Source of the DNA: Humulus lupulus
Taxonomy: Eukaryota; Streptophyta; Magnoliopsida; Rosales; Cannabaceae
DNA: 64,000 nucleotides
Assembly (NCBI RefSeq): GCF_963169125.1
Contig: NC_084798.1
Span: 105,727,970 to 105,791,969 of the forward strand
Reading direction: 5' to 3'
Shown: positions 31,123 through 43,794 of the stretch, in pieces
Numbering within the stretch: position 1 is the stretch's first letter
How the letters are laid out: the number at the start of each line of letters is the position of its first letter
The notes under the pieces: model-generated
The model's database searches: none
Told to the model about the DNA's origin: nothing
The model's input: only the letters and a program-made list of their open reading frames with translations
Position numbers and translations under genes: made by a program

Positions 31123-34100
31123 TGTAACGTCCTACGTTTCGGGTACCTTGAAACGACTCGGGTCAATATTTTTTTCACCGAGTTAAAAATATTATTTTAA
31201 ATAATATTATATTTGTTTGCAATTTATTTTCATGAGTTATTGCTAGCCAAATTAAAAAATTTGTGTTTAAAAGTCAAGCTAAGACTTTCGGTCTTGGACC
31301 GACACAAAAACCTTGATTGGGTAAAAAATCTCGGAAAATAAAATGAAAAACTATTGAAAATATATTTTGGGCATAAAATACATTCATAAAAATTAAAGTT
31401 TTGTCAAAATAACAAACCTAAGGGAAAATGGAAATTTTAGGGCATTTTGTGTTAAATGCTTAATTTTACCGAATTGGAGAATTTTTTTCCATGAATGGAC
31501 TTTAGGTTAAAATTTATCGTGTGATTAATTAAATTAAATTTGAGAGACATTTAATTTAATTATTATCTGTTAAGTTTTGTTTTTAAAACATAATAAGAGT
31601 GCAAAAGGTTATCAGAAGTCAAATTGGATTTTTCTTCTTAGGAAATATTTATTAACCTTTTATATATATAAATATAAATATAATATATAATCACATATAT
31701 AAATAAAGGGTCGCCGGACATGTGAGAGAAAAATATTGGGTATACCAAATTAATTAATTTTAATCTCATTATTAAATATTAGGGTAAATAGGCAAGTGGA
31801 TAGTAAAACACTCAAGTGTTTTCAGGATATTTTAGAGAAGTCTAAACCCTTCTAACCCCCCAAAACTGACCACTCTCTCTCACTTTCACTCTCATCTTTT
31901 TTTGAAAACTCTCTCCCAAGTTTTTACTCCATCTTCAACCTCAAGAACACTAAGAAGGCTTGGAAGCATTAAGCTTTCGTCTAGGAAGGGATTCCCTAAG
32001 GTAAAGTTTAAAAAAAACTTGACTTTGTAAATTTTTTAACCATAGGTCTTTCAATAGCTAACTATCTATGTTATTGGCGGGAGTTGGTTAAGGTATTTAA
32101 AGAGTTTTGAAGGACTCAAACCTAGTAGGAACATCAAAACCTAGAGCAAGAACAACAAGAGGTAAAAAGTTTACTTTTTATGGTTGTTATTGTATGGTTT
32201 TTATTTTTAAGCATTATTTTGTATATTTAATGCTTAAAGTTTATTATTGGTGATGTAATAAGGCTATGGTAGTTGCTCTATAATTTTTATGATGCTTGTG
32301 TGTTGATTTTTGAAAATAAGGACCAAAATCCCTAAGGGTTTTGGTGAGAACCCGAAAACAAAATACAAGTTTTGAGCTGTGACTTCCAAGGGGTCAAGCA
32401 TCCAATTTATATTGATTTTGTAAAATTTAATTATACTGTGATGTTTTTGAGATTGAGTACATAAAATTGAGCTTTTTAAACACTCAAATTTTTTTATAAA
32501 TGAGTGAGTTATGCTATTTCAAAGTTTAGGTAAAAAACGGTTTTTTTGTATTCTTAATTTTGGGACCAAGTTTGGACAGCCACTGTATTGGGAAAATTAA
32601 CCCAGTTTTTCTAAAATTTGGTGGATATAATCTTGGCATAACCTAGTATTCCACTGTTAAATTTGGTAACAAATTACTGAACGGTTTGAAAGTTATTAAG
32701 TGTCAAAGTTTGGAAAAATTAAGGACTTGAAAATAAGGTCATTTTTACCTCATTGTTGGAAAATAATTTACCAATAAAAAATGCTCATTTTGACCAAATA
32801 TTTTACAAAGACCTAAATGGCATACAAAAAATGGAATTGAGAAATTTTGGTAACAATTGGATAAGTAAATTTCAAGTTATGACCTAACAAAGTATGTAGT
32901 TAAAAATGTGAAAAATAGGGTTTTCACACTTGGTGTAAAAAAAAAAGAGAGATATTGGAACTTAAGGTAAAATGTAAAATTTTGCTTATTGCAAGATAAA
33001 AACTTGGTAAGTCTTGAAAAAATATTTTGACCTAAAATACCGCTTTGAGTTTAGTGAGAATTATTTTTATTAAAGAATTTTTATTCTTTCTCAAAATAAA
33101 AGAATTAATTTATTAATAAGTTAATAAATTAAAAGAAGGTTTAAAACCCTATATTTTGAGAAAATAATTAAGTGAATTATTTTTCTAGTAAGTAAACTTG
33201 ATTAATTGACTTTGTAAAAATTAAGTAGTCAAGATGGGAAATTTTTAACGGTCTTCCTAATTATGATAAATGAGGCAATTTTCTTAAAACGATTTTTAGA
33301 GATTTAAAACCTTAAGAAAAAGAAAAGGAAAATTAAGAGTTTATTTTCTTGAAAAATAATTAAGGAATTTAATTAGTATTTTTGGGATATAATTCCGGGA
33401 AAAATCTTTTATATATTTTACCGACTGTTGAAAGTACGGGTTAATAGCGGAACTTTTAAAGAATAAGGTTTTTAGCGGATTGTAGGAAAATACTATTGTG
33501 ATACCCGAGCCTAGGTATCGAGACCATAGGGTAGGTCTCCCCGAGACTTAGGTTTTAGTCTCAAATATTTTTGTATGAATTTCCTTAATGGGTTTAAAAC
33601 CAAATAAGGATCCTTAATCCTTACAAATGATTTTGAAATTGACCAAACTGCCCAAAATAATAATAATGAATTATGAGTGCCATAATTAATCTGAGTATAC
33701 TGTATGGATAATTACATTATTGGCTAAGCATAACTGGACTATACATTGGAGGGTGAAATCCTGCTAAGAGCTAAGGACTCTAAGTAAGTCAACTTCTATT
33801 GTGTGGCTGCAACATGAAACGACTATTGTATTGTATGTTAGTATAGAGACACATGCACATATATACACTGTCGTAGAAAGTTGCTTAGAGACGTTAGTCT
33901 AGCGAGTGCTTATTTAGAAAATATGAACGGTAGATATCCGTCATATCCTAGACGGCTGATCCCCGTCACACTGCTTGATTTTATTATGTCTGGTTCATTA
34001 CTGCGGCCGAGTGGCCAAGAGGTGAGGATTTCTGGTTTAAACCTAGGGGCACCAAAAATGAATGGGACCTAGGGGCCCTCATGTTTACTTAATCAGTGAA

Positions 34101-34193
34101 CGGTTAGAACCTGAGCAAGTGCTCTGATAAGTTATTCCTGGATAGTAGCCGTGAATATTGGCCATTCAGTGAGAGTGCCTAGAGAAACTAGGG
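31123..34193 (+). repeat. 5' portion of the large solo LTR
   Basis: Non-coding. AT-rich throughout except 33480-34193, which has mixed composition and ends with TAGGG (34189-34193), the target duplication of the nested element. Confidence 0.75.
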
Positions 34194-36531
34194 TGTAACG
34201 ACCCAAAATTCCCTAATAAGGCTTAAGGGCCTTGATTAGTGTGCCAGGAGGGCATAATTGGTTTATATGTGATTTAAATGATTTTAATGCATGATTTCGT
34301 AATAAGCATGCTTATATGATTATATGGATATATGAAACGCAAGTCTACGAGTATTAGTATGCATGTAGGCCCTGTTTAGCTTAAAGGGGCATATTTGAAA
34401 TTTAGCCTGTTGAGGGTATGAATGTGATTGCATGTTAATATTGTGAAGACCACATTATTATGTGGATATATTTGCAGCGTGCGGCTTGAGGCGATCTTAG
34501 GGAGCCAGTTAGCGAGAAAATCACAACGGGACCCAATACTTGACTCAGGGCGAGTCAAGGGGTATTTTGGGTATTAGACAGTTATTTGGCCTATCGGGTT
34601 ATGGAAATAAATAATTAGAGATATATTTGAGGTTAGAAAGCTTAGGAGGGAATACTGGGGAAATTGACCATTATGCCATCGGGGACGTTTTTGGTACCCC
34701 GAGATTTGGGATTAATTTAATATGCTAAGAATAGATCAGACAAAACCAAGGAAAACAGTGGAAACACCTAAACCGACCCTTCTCTCTCTCAAGGAAATCA
34801 TTGAAACCAAAGGGAGATTTGGCTGGAAACTCAGGGATTTGAGTTGGAACTTTGGAGATTAGCTCAAGTGTTAGCTAAAGGATTCAATCAGGAATTGAGG
34901 TAAGTCTTGAATTACATTCTTGGTCAATAAATTCTGTAGTTTTGGGCTAGGTTCTAAGTGTTTTTGGGTTTTTGATATTGAAGATTGATTTGAGGCTAAG
35001 GATTTGGGAATTAGCTCACCAGCTACTTGGTGGACTTGTTCTTCAGTGAAGGTAAGCTTTTAATTATAGTTTAGCATCTTAATTATGAGAATTTCTGTCT
35101 GTTTTAAGAGGTTTATAAGCTTTTGGGTTTCAAGGATTGAAGTGGGATATTGATGAGTTTCTAAGTTAGGTTTTTGTTGGGTTTTGCTGCTGGGAATGTG
35201 TTAATCAATTTATGTTTTAGGATGGTTTTGGGTTGGATTGAGTGAGGTTTGACTACTAGAAATGGTGATTTTTTTGGGTTCGAAGGGATCAGGCCACGGC
35301 TCAGTTCTTGGTGTGTCGCGACCCTCTAGAGCAGGTGGGAGCTGAGGAAGAAGGGCGGGCCACGACATGGGGAGTGCTGGGCCGCGGCCCGTGTCTGTTG
35401 TTTGGTGAGGCTGGGCCTCTGGATGGAGGCGGGCCATAGCATAGAGGGCTTAGGGCCACAACTCTTAAGGGTATTTTTGGCCTTAGGAGGTGTTAGGTGC
35501 GGGAACCTAACCTAGGGTGCTCAGGATCGATTCCTCTACCGTGCTTGGTGGAATTCGTTGTTCTGGAGGCTAGAACTTGGTCCGAAAATCTTCATCCAAT
35601 TATTATTGATGGAATCCCTTATCTTGGTTGTGACTAGGTGTAAGCTAGGGCTCGGGAAAGGGATTGTGCTCAAGGATCGTCTCTCGTAATCAGAACACTT
35701 GGAATTAAAGGTAAGAAAACTGCACCCAGTTGTGAGTTTAAGACGGGAGTAAGGGTTCCCTATTCTTATATGCATTATGTGAGGTGGTATTATGCCATGT
35801 GAATATAAAACAAACAGCCTAAGAGTGCTGGAGTTTATATTGGCGCACAGGGCGCGGCTCAACCACTAATAGCTGAGGATAGCTTAATATTCACTGAGCT
35901 CGGTTTAAGCGGATCGGAGTCAGTGGGGTAAACAGAGGGTGCGACCTAAGGGCGTCGACCCTGATTAATAAATAACTTGGTTATTGATATTGATTTGATG
36001 AACTTGGTATGTTGAATGTCTGATTATGTGAATGCTATGAATTACTGAGTATACGGTTGTGCTTATAAAATATTTGATTATTGTTGTTGTTCATGTTGTG
36101 ATATTACGGTTTTCTTGCTGGGCCTTGGCTCACGTGTGCTACGTGGTGCAGGAAAAGGCAAGGGTAAGCTTGATCAACCCTGATTTGTAGAGTTCTAGAG
36201 GCGAAATGCACATGATCAGCTGCTCAGCTGCCACGGTTGAGGGAGGGACAGGAACTGGAGGACCTTAAACGTCTGTTTTTCCCTTAGAGTGGCCAATTAA
36301 TATTTATACTCTAGAAATTTTGTGAATTGTCCTTCAAACGTTATTTCTTTTGGCATCCCATGTACAAAATGTTTATTTATATATATGAAATGTATCTTTT
36401 ATGACCAAATCTTTTTAACCCTAGTTAATTAATGGTCTTAGCGACACGTTTTCAGCTAAACGACTTTATTAGCAAGTCTTATGCTTTTATAAACACACAG
36501 TGTAACGCTCTTGGCTACCCAGGGTGTTACA
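34194..36531 (+). repeat. 5' LTR of T1
   Basis: 2338 bases from TGTAACGACCC to GGGTGTTACA. Contains two GT-like splice donors near 34906 and 35050, GC-rich CGCGGCCCG segments around 35290-35420, and the conserved block at 36110-36166. Confidence 0.93.
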
Positions 36532-36534
36532 ACT

Positions 36535-36546
36535 TGGTATCAGAGC
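36535..36546 (+). promoter_or_regulatory. Primer-binding site of T1
   Basis: TGGTATCAGAGC, three bases after the LTR end. It matches the 3' end of plant initiator tRNA-Met, the usual primer in Tekay elements. Confidence 0.9.
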
Positions 36547-37032
36547 ATCCTAGGTTTAAGGGTTCCTGAAGACCAGCTAGACATGTTCATTCGCCGCTAA
36601 AGACAAGCTCGACTCAAGGTTTGGTAAATGTGTGTACATGTTTATATGCTCAAGTGATTGGAAAGAATTATGATTGTTGTTCTCTATTGGATTAATAGGG
36701 AGCATGAGATACTGATAGGGCCTGGCCCTTGACTGCTGTGTGATAATATTGAGGTGTGCTTATTAGCATTGCCATGCATGTACGTGAATATTTGAAATGA
36801 ATACTTGTATATTGCTGATTTATGGATGAATACATGGATAAATGTTTATATTTTCATTGCTGTATGATAATGTTGAGACATGCTTATTAGCATTGTTGGT
36901 GCATGTGAATGAGTTGTTATGTCTTGATTATTTGTGTTTGGTGGATTTCCATTGGTGGATTTTGGAAAGGCTATTACCCTGTCATCATAGAATTATTGTC
37001 GAGTCGTTGATTGCAGATTAACTTGGATAGCT
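36547..37032 (+). other. Untranslated leader of T1
   Basis: No coding frame. Contains GGGAGCATGAGATA and GGGCCTGGCCCTTGACTGC, also found in the leaders at 54590-54630 and 61680-61700, so these are leader landmarks for the family. Confidence 0.7.
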
Positions 37033-38150
37033 ATGCATCCAAGGAAATCTACGTGACTAGCTAGCACCAAGTCTGAAACTAAAGATGATGACCAGGGCCA
37101 GAACCCTCCGCCAATCCCTGAGAACTGGCAGCAGATTATGGCGGAGATACAAGTGCGACTTCAGAGCCAAGATGAACAGATTCATCTTCTGAGGTAGCAG
37201 GCTCCGTCAGGGAGTGCTGCACCCATTGTGCCACCTATAGTGGCACGAGTAATTCATCCAGTGGAAGTTGGAAACAGGTGGGAGCCGTTGTATGAGCAGT
37301 TCTGGAAGCAACATCCCCCAACTTTTGAGGGAGGACCTGATCCATTAAAGGTCGAACAGTGGATGACTATGATTACTGCTATCTTGGATTTTATGAGGGT
37401 AGAAGGTCATGACAGAGTAGCCTGTGCCACATATATGCTGAGAGAGGATGCCCACATCTGGTGGGAAGTGGCATCGCAGACCACAGACGTTACTACTCTG
37501 AGTTGGGATGGGTTCAAGGATTTGCTCAGCCAGAAGTACTATAATGTTGCCATCAGGGCAGCAAAGGCGAATGAGTTTGTGGGATTGGTGCAGAGCAACA
37601 TGACAGTTACTGAGTATGCCCTGAAGTTCGATAGACTTGTGAAGTTTGCACTAGATCTTGTGCCTACAGATGCAGCTAGGCAGGACAGGTTTATCAGAGG
37701 GCTTAATGCTATGATAGCCCGGGATGTGAGAATTACAACAGTACTTGGGGGAATGACCTATGCTAAGGCTGTTGAGAAGGTTCTTACTGCTGAGGAAGCA
37801 AAGAACAAGATCTGGAGGGATAGTTCAGCAAGGCGAGAGGGTCGCAGAGTGGTGCCTCCATACTCAAGGTATGATAGGGGTGGAGGCCCCAGTGATCTGA
37901 AGAGGAAGACCCCTGACACTTCGACCACTGCTGTTCATGATAGGAGGGGTCAGGGTGCTCAGGTGGCCGTCAGGGAGGTAGTGGCACATGGAGGAGCTAC
38001 CCAGAGTGCATGAGGTGCAGAAGATGCCATCAGGGTGAGTGTCGGGCCAAGGCTTGTTTTGTGTGCGGGATAGTGGGACATCTCAAGAAGGATTACCCAA
38101 CAGTGAAGAAGGGGGAAGCAGGGAAGGTGGACAACTTGACTCCAGCTTGA
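37033..38150 (+). pseudogene. Gag of T1
   Basis: The start MHPRKST at 37033 lies 500 bases after the PBS. TGA at 37054-37056 (Arg expected) and TAG at 37195-37197 (Gln expected) break the first 60 codons. The main domain, 37228-38013, has NRWEPLYEQFWKQHPPTFEG, ILDFMRVEGHDRVACATYML and a SMTVTEYALKFDRL-like stretch (here SNMTVTEYALKF), all typical of Tekay gag. A frameshift near 37960 precedes a double zinc-knuckle region at about 38007-38096 (CMRCRRCHQGEC and CFVCGIVGHLKKDYP), where the last Cys is Tyr. Confidence 0.92.
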
Positions 38151-38449
38151 GTGTTCACCTTGACACAAGCAGAGGCCAAGGCTAGTCCCTCGGTGGTGAT
38201 AGGTCAGCTTTCTAGCGTTGGCTATCCTTTTACTGTATTGATAGACTCTGATGCTACACATTCGTTTATTTCTAGTAAGGTGACTGGTAGATTGTGTAGA
38301 CCTAGTGAGTATCGTACTGCGGGGTTTGGGACTATATTGCCTCTGGGGAACTAGTAGTTTCTAGGAGGTGGATTAGGGCATTGCCAATGATGATTGATAT
38401 TAGAGAACTTTCAGTGGATTTGATTGAGCTTGATATGTAGGACTTTGGC
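38151..38449 (+). pseudogene. Protease of T1, active site altered
   Basis: The retropepsin-like active-site motif expected as IDSGATHSF reads LIDSDATHSFISS near 38240-38260: Gly is replaced by Asp, a G-to-A change. The other half of the fold is at [12 protein letters not shown], just downstream. A one-base shift near 38348 and a TAG near 38438 separate the parts. Confidence 0.85.
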
Positions 38450-39379
38450 ATGATCTTGGGTATGGATTGGCAGGTCAGATATGGGGCTACAATTGATTGC
38501 AGGAAGAAGATGGTGACTTTTGAGCCTGATGGAGAGGATCCCTTTGTGTTCGTGGGTATTGTATATGGGCCCCATGTACCCATGATATCAGCATTGAGAG
38601 CCAGAGATTTATTACAAGGAGGATGTATAGGTTTTCTGGCTAGTGTGGTGGATACTACTAGAGTTTTTCCAGCAGGGCTGGGAGAGACTAGATTGGTTTG
38701 TGAATTCTTGAATGTATTCCCTGAGGATCTACCAGGACTGTCGCCGTTTAGGGAGGTTCAGTTTGTTATTGAGTTGGCACCGGGGACAGAACCAGTATCA
38801 AAATCACCATATAGGATGGCACCAGTAAAATTGAAGGAATTGAAGATACAGTTGCAGGTACTTCTTGATTTAGGGTTCATCAGACCTAACTACTCACAAT
38901 GGGGTACTCTGGTTTTTTTTAAAAAAAAGAAGGACGAGACTTTGAGGATGTGTATAGACTACAGAGAATTGAACAAGTTGACCATAAAAAATAAGTACCC
39001 TCTACCAAGGATCGATGACTTGTTCGATCAACTGCAAGGTAAGACAATGTTCTCAAAGATTGATCTTCGATCGGGTTATCACCAGCTGAGGATCAAGGAT
39101 GAGGACATACCGAAGATGGCCTTTCGAACGAGGTATGGGCACTATGAGTTTTTGGTCATGTCTTTTGGGTTGACCAATGCCCCGGTAACCTTTATGGACT
39201 TAATGAACAGGGTGTTCAAGGAATTTTTGGATAAGTTTGTCATTGTCTTCATCTACGACATCTTGGTGTACTCCAGTTCAGAGGCAGAGCACGAGAAACA
39301 TCTTCGACAGGTATAGTAGAGGTTAAGGGAATATCGGTTATATGCCAAGTTTAAAAAGTGTGAGTTTTGGCTACCAGGA
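38450..39379 (+). pseudogene. Reverse transcriptase of T1, YVDD-type box broken
   Basis: Copies RNA into DNA. A 288-codon open frame covers the linker ([17 protein letters not shown]), fingers ([12 protein letters not shown]), [36 protein letters not shown] (first catalytic Asp intact) and MSFGLTNAP. The catalytic pair reads FIYDILVYS at 39248-39274: the first Asp of the pair is Tyr, so the enzyme would be inactive. The frame ends at 39316 in a double TAG where Leu-Gln is expected (HLRQV then LQRLRE). Confidence 0.92.
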
Positions 39380-40060
39380 GTGACCTATCTTGGACATATA
39401 GTCGGCGCGAATGGGATCAAGGTGGATCCATCTAAGGTAGAGGCAATGAGGGATTGGCCAAGACCAAGGAACGCCTCGGAGGTTTGGAGTTTTCTTGGTT
39501 TAGCAGGTTACTATCGGCGGTTTGTGGAATGGTTTTCGAAGATTGTGGCACCGATGACAGAATTGACACGGAAGAATCAGAAGTTCGTCTGGTCAAAAAA
39601 GTGTGAGAACAATTTCCAAGAAATTAAGCAACAACTTATTACTGCACCTGTGTTGAGTCTTCCTACGGAGGAAGGGAAGTTTGTAGTATATTATGATGCA
39701 TCAAGGTTAGGTTTGGGCTGTGTGTTGATGCAAAATGAGAAGATTATAGCTTATGCGTCACGACAGTTGAAGGAGTATGAGTAGCGGTATCCTACCCATG
39801 ATCTGGAATTGGCGGCAGTGGTATTCGCACTGAAGGTGTGGAGACATTATCTGTATGGGGAGAAGTGCGAGATATACACTGATCACAAAAGTTTGAAGTA
39901 TTTCTTCACCCAAAAATATCTGAACATGAGGCAGAGGCATTGGTTGGAGTTGGTAAAGGACTATGATTGTGCCATTCTTTACCACCCAGGGAAAGCCAAT
40001 GTTGTGACAGATGCATTGAGCTGGAGGGGCATAGGTCAGTTATATAGTTCCACCTAGATT
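39380..40060 (+). pseudogene. RT thumb and RNase H of T1
   Basis: [20 protein letters not shown] and [17 protein letters not shown] form the connection. RNase H follows with [13 protein letters not shown] (first Asp), [20 protein letters not shown] (Glu), [12 protein letters not shown] (Asp) and NVVTDALS (fourth Asp present). A TAG at 39782-39784 replaces the Gln of YEQRYP. The catalytic set is otherwise intact. A TAG at 40055-40057 ends the frame. Confidence 0.9.
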
Positions 40061-40896
40061 TCAAGGGATTTAGCAGATGAGATGGTTAGAGCGAGGATAG
40101 AGTTGGTGGTGGGTCGATTGGCCAACATTACTCTGCAATCGACCTTGCTAGAGTGGGTTAAGGAAGGTCAGTTGGTAGTCGTGCAATTACAGGAGATAAG
40201 GGAGAATGTCTTAGCGGGGGGTAGCTAAGGACTATTCTATTTCTGAGGTTGGTATGTTACGGTATCAGGGGTGGATTTGTGTTCCAGCTGATGTAGGGAT
40301 CAGACGAGAGATTCTAAATGAGTCCCATACTATGCCATACTCGCTTCATCCAGGTACCACAAAGATGTATTACAGACATTATATTTGTGGCCCGGGATGA
40401 AGAAGGATGTAGTAGAGTACGTGGCCAGGTGTTTGACTTGTCAGCATGTGAAAGTTGAGCATCAGTGACCAGCGGGGTTGCTTTAGCCATTGGGTATTCC
40501 TGAGTGGAAATGGGAGGATGTTACTATTGATTTTGTGGGAGGTTTACCCAAATCAGTGGGACTTCATAACTCGGTGTGGGTGATAGTAGACAGATACACC
40601 AAGTCAGCTCATTTTCTTCCAATGAAGTCAACTTACACAGTAGAACAGTATGCAGAGTTGTATGTGAGGGAGATCGTCCGTCTCCATGGGGTTCCTAAGT
40701 CTGTTGTGTTAGATCGGGATCCTATCTTCACCTCCAAGTTTTGGTGTGCTTTGTAGAAAGCCATGGGGACTCAGTTGAAGTTTACCACAACTTTCATCCT
40801 CAGACTGATGGACAGTCTGAGAGGACGATTCAGGTGTTGGAGGATATGCTTAGGGCATGTGTGATCGACTTCGAGGGATCTTGAAGTAAGTATCTT
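40061..40896 (+). pseudogene. Integrase of T1, truncated
   Basis: Remains of the N-terminal zinc site (ESHTMPYSLHPGT and CLTCQHVK) are split over frames. The core has IPEWKWEDVTIDFVGGLP (first Asp), WVIVDRYTKSAHFLP and VLDRDPIFTSKFW (second Asp). TGA at 40466-40468 and TAG at 40484-40486 and 40754-40756 stand at expected Arg, Gln and Gln. The HPQTDG...SERTIQ part with the Glu is in a shifted frame near 40795-40830. The sequence ends in GSWSKY-like codons (TGG changed to TGA at 40882) where it joins LTR tail DNA. C-terminal domain and chromodomain are absent. Confidence 0.9.
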
Positions 40897-41054
40897 TTAT
40901 TTATATATATGAAATGTATCTTTTATGACCAAAACCTTTTAACCGTAGTTCATTAATGGTCTTAGCGACACGTTTTCAACTAACAACTTGATTAGCATGT
41001 CTTATGCCTTTATAAACAAACAGTGTTACAGTCTTGGCTACCTAGGGCGTTACA
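40897..41054 (+). repeat. Remnant LTR tail of T1
   Basis: Matches 36372-36531 (TTTATATATATGAAATG to the GTTACA end) but nothing of the LTR before it. A deletion removed the integrase end and most of this LTR copy. Confidence 0.88.
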
Positions 41055-41875
41055 TAGGGGTTGCCAAGTTTGAGTGAGGCTGAACACCCAAGGGGCAACT
41101 ACTCTCCAGCACCACTAATTAACATAGAAGTCTCTGTAAACCCGTGTAACTTTGATTACACTCTTGGATAAGTAGTGATGCCCTAGGTAACTTGATGATT
41201 ACCCTTGTGAGGGATTTACTCTTGGATAAGTAGCGATTCCCTAGGTAACGCGATAGTTACCCTTGATGGGGATATTTATTGGCTAGATCTTAGTGTTGAG
41301 ACTCGGTTCTCTCTTACAGATTAGCATTTATGCTGGACGGCGTGTTATGCCCGAATTGTTGGAAGTTGTCGAGCATTGGTCTCAAATTATATTGTGATAT
41401 ATTATATCTGCTTGCTCTGGGATTTTCTGAGTGTAGAGATTTAATTGTTTATATGAAATAGTAGTGATATATTATATCTGCTTGCTCTGGGATTTTATGA
41501 GTGCATGGATGTATCTGTTTATAGTAAATAGTTTGCCATTGGTTATCAGGCATGACCATAAGTTTGCCAGGACGCTTTTGCGTTCTTGAAATTGATTGTA
41601 TAGGGTCTGGATGGAACCATAACCCTAATTCTCTGCACGCTTTTGTTTTAAAGTTGAACTTACTAAGTGTTTTCGCTTACCTAGTTGTTTCCTGTTGTAG
41701 GTAAGAACAAGGGGAAGGCAGAGCAGTGAGTGCTGGAGTCTACCTTGCGAATGTACATGTGGACCAACCTTTTGGGAAGTCATTTTATCATTGGAAATGT
41801 TGTGTTATTTTCATAAACTAGGCTCACTCTACTCTTTATAAAATATGTTTGTATTAAATGTTAAGTATGGCCATA
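41055..41875 (+). repeat. First copy of the large LTR's 3' portion
   Basis: Continues the host LTR after the T1 insertion. Nearly identical to 43795-44615, spaced exactly 2740 bases away. Contains two short internal direct repeats: a 60-base ACTCTTGGATAAGTAG unit (41161, 41220) and a 75-base ATATTATATCTGCTTGCTCT unit (41396, 41468). Confidence 0.9.
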
Positions 41876-43794
41876 AATAATTAGAGATATATTTGAGGTT
41901 AGGAAGCTTAGTAGGGAATACTGGGGAAATTTACCATTTTTCCCTCGGGGACGTTTTTGGTACCCTGAGCTTTGGGATTAATTTAATTTACCAAGGATAG
42001 ATCAGACAAAACTAAGGAAAATAGTGGAAACACCTAAACCGGCCCTTCTCTCTTCTATCTCTCTCTCAAGGAAATCACTGAAACCAAAGGGAGATTTGGC
42101 TGGAAACTCAGGGATTTGAGTTGGAACTTTGGAGATTAGCTCAAGTGTTAGCTAAAGGATTCAATCAGGAATTGAGGTAAGTCTTGAATTACACTATTGG
42201 TCAATAAATTTTGTAGTTTTGGGCTGGGTTCTAAGTGTTTTTGGGTTCTTGATATTGAAGATTGATTTGAGGCTAAGGATTTGGGAATTAGCTCAGCAAG
42301 TACTTGGTGGACTTGTTCTTCAGTGAAGGTAAGCTTTTAATTATAGTTTAGCTTCTGAATTCTAGAAATTTCTGTTTGTTCTAAGAGGTTTATAAGCTTT
42401 TGGGTTTCAAGGATTGAAGTGGGATATTGATGAGTTTCTAAGTTAAGATTTTGTTGGGTTTTGCTGCTGGGAATGTGTTAAAGTGTTTGTGTTAATCAAT
42501 TTATGTTTTGGGATGGTTTTTGGTTGGATTAAGTGAGGTTTGACTGCTAGAATGGTGATTTTTCTAGGTTCTAAGGGGTCGGGCCGCGGCTCAGTTCCTG
42601 GTGTGTCGCGACCCTCTAGAGCAAGTGGGCGCTGAGGAAGAAGGGCAGGCCGCAGCAGGGGGAGTGTTGGGCTGTAGCCCGTGTCTATTGTTTGGTGAGG
42701 CTGGGCCTCTGGATGGAGGCAGGTCGCGGCACAGAGGGCTTAGGGTAATGGCTCTTAAGGAAATTTTTGGCCTTAAGGAGGTTTTAGGTGCGGGAACCTA
42801 ACCTAGGGTGCTCGGGATCGATTCCACTACCGTGCTTGGTGGAATTCGTTGTTCCGGAGGCTAGAACTTGGTCCGGAAATCTTTATCCAATTATTATTGA
42901 TGGAATCCCTTGTCTTGGTTGTTACTAGGTGTAAGCTAGGGCTTGGGAATGGGATCATGCTCAAGGGTCATCTCTCGTAATCAGAACACTTGAAATTAAA
43001 GGTAAGAATATTGCACCCGGTTGTGAGTTTAAGACGGGACTAAGGGTTCCCTATTCTTATATGCATTATGTAAGGTGGTATTATGTCATGAGAATATAAA
43101 ACAAACGGCCTAAGAGTGTTGGAGTTTATATTGGCGCACAGGGCAAGGCTCAGCCACTGGTAGCTGAGGACAGCTTAATATTCACTGAGCTCGGTTTAAG
43201 CGGACCGGAGTCAGTGGGGTAAACAGAGGGTGCGACCTAAGGGCGTCGACCCTGATTAATAAATAACCTGGTTATTATATTGGTTTGATGAACTTGGTAT
43301 GCTGAATGTCTGATTATGTGAATGCTATGAATTGTTGAGAATACGGTTGTGCTTATAGATTATCTGATTATTGTTGTTGTTCATATTGTGATATTACAGT
43401 TTTCTTGCTGGGCCTTGGCTCATGGATGCTACGTGGTGCAGGTAAAGGCAAGGGTAAGATCAGCCCTGATTTGAAGCGCTCTAGAGGCAGAATGTACATG
43501 ATCAGCTACTCGACCGCCACGGTTGAGGGAGGGATAGGAACAGGAGGACTTTAAACGTTTGTTTTGCCCTTAGAGTGGCCAATTAATGTTTATACTCTGG
43601 AAATTTTGTAAATTGTCCTTCAAACGTTATTTCTTTTGGGATCCCGTGTACAAAATGTATCTTTTATGACCAAAACCTTTTAACCCTAGTTAATTAATGG
43701 TCTTAGCGACACATTTTCAACTAAACGACTTGATTAGCATGTCTTATGCTTTTATAAACACAGTGTTACAGTCTTGGCTACCTAGGGCGTTACA
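41876..43794 (+). repeat. 3' LTR copy of T1 lacking its first 415 bases
   Basis: Matches 34610-36531 from AATAATTAGAGATATATTTG to the GTTACA end. It is fused at its left to the host-LTR fragment with the three-base overlap ATA. Most of the GC-rich middle and the conserved block (43401-43457) are present. Confidence 0.9.

Larger units (their letters stand above)
34194..41054 (+). mobile_element. Nested Tekay element (T1), truncated at integrase
   Basis: A chromovirus-type Ty3/gypsy element: 5' LTR, PBS, gag, protease, RT, RNase H, integrase, then an abrupt join at about 40896 to the last 158 bases of an LTR. TAGGG flanks it at 34189-34193 and 41055-41059. A third TAGGG at 43795 follows the second LTR copy, showing that the original 3' LTR is the one at 41876-43794 in duplicated form. 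The element is dead: many stops, a changed catalytic box in RT, a changed protease site, and no integrase C-terminus. Confidence 0.92.
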
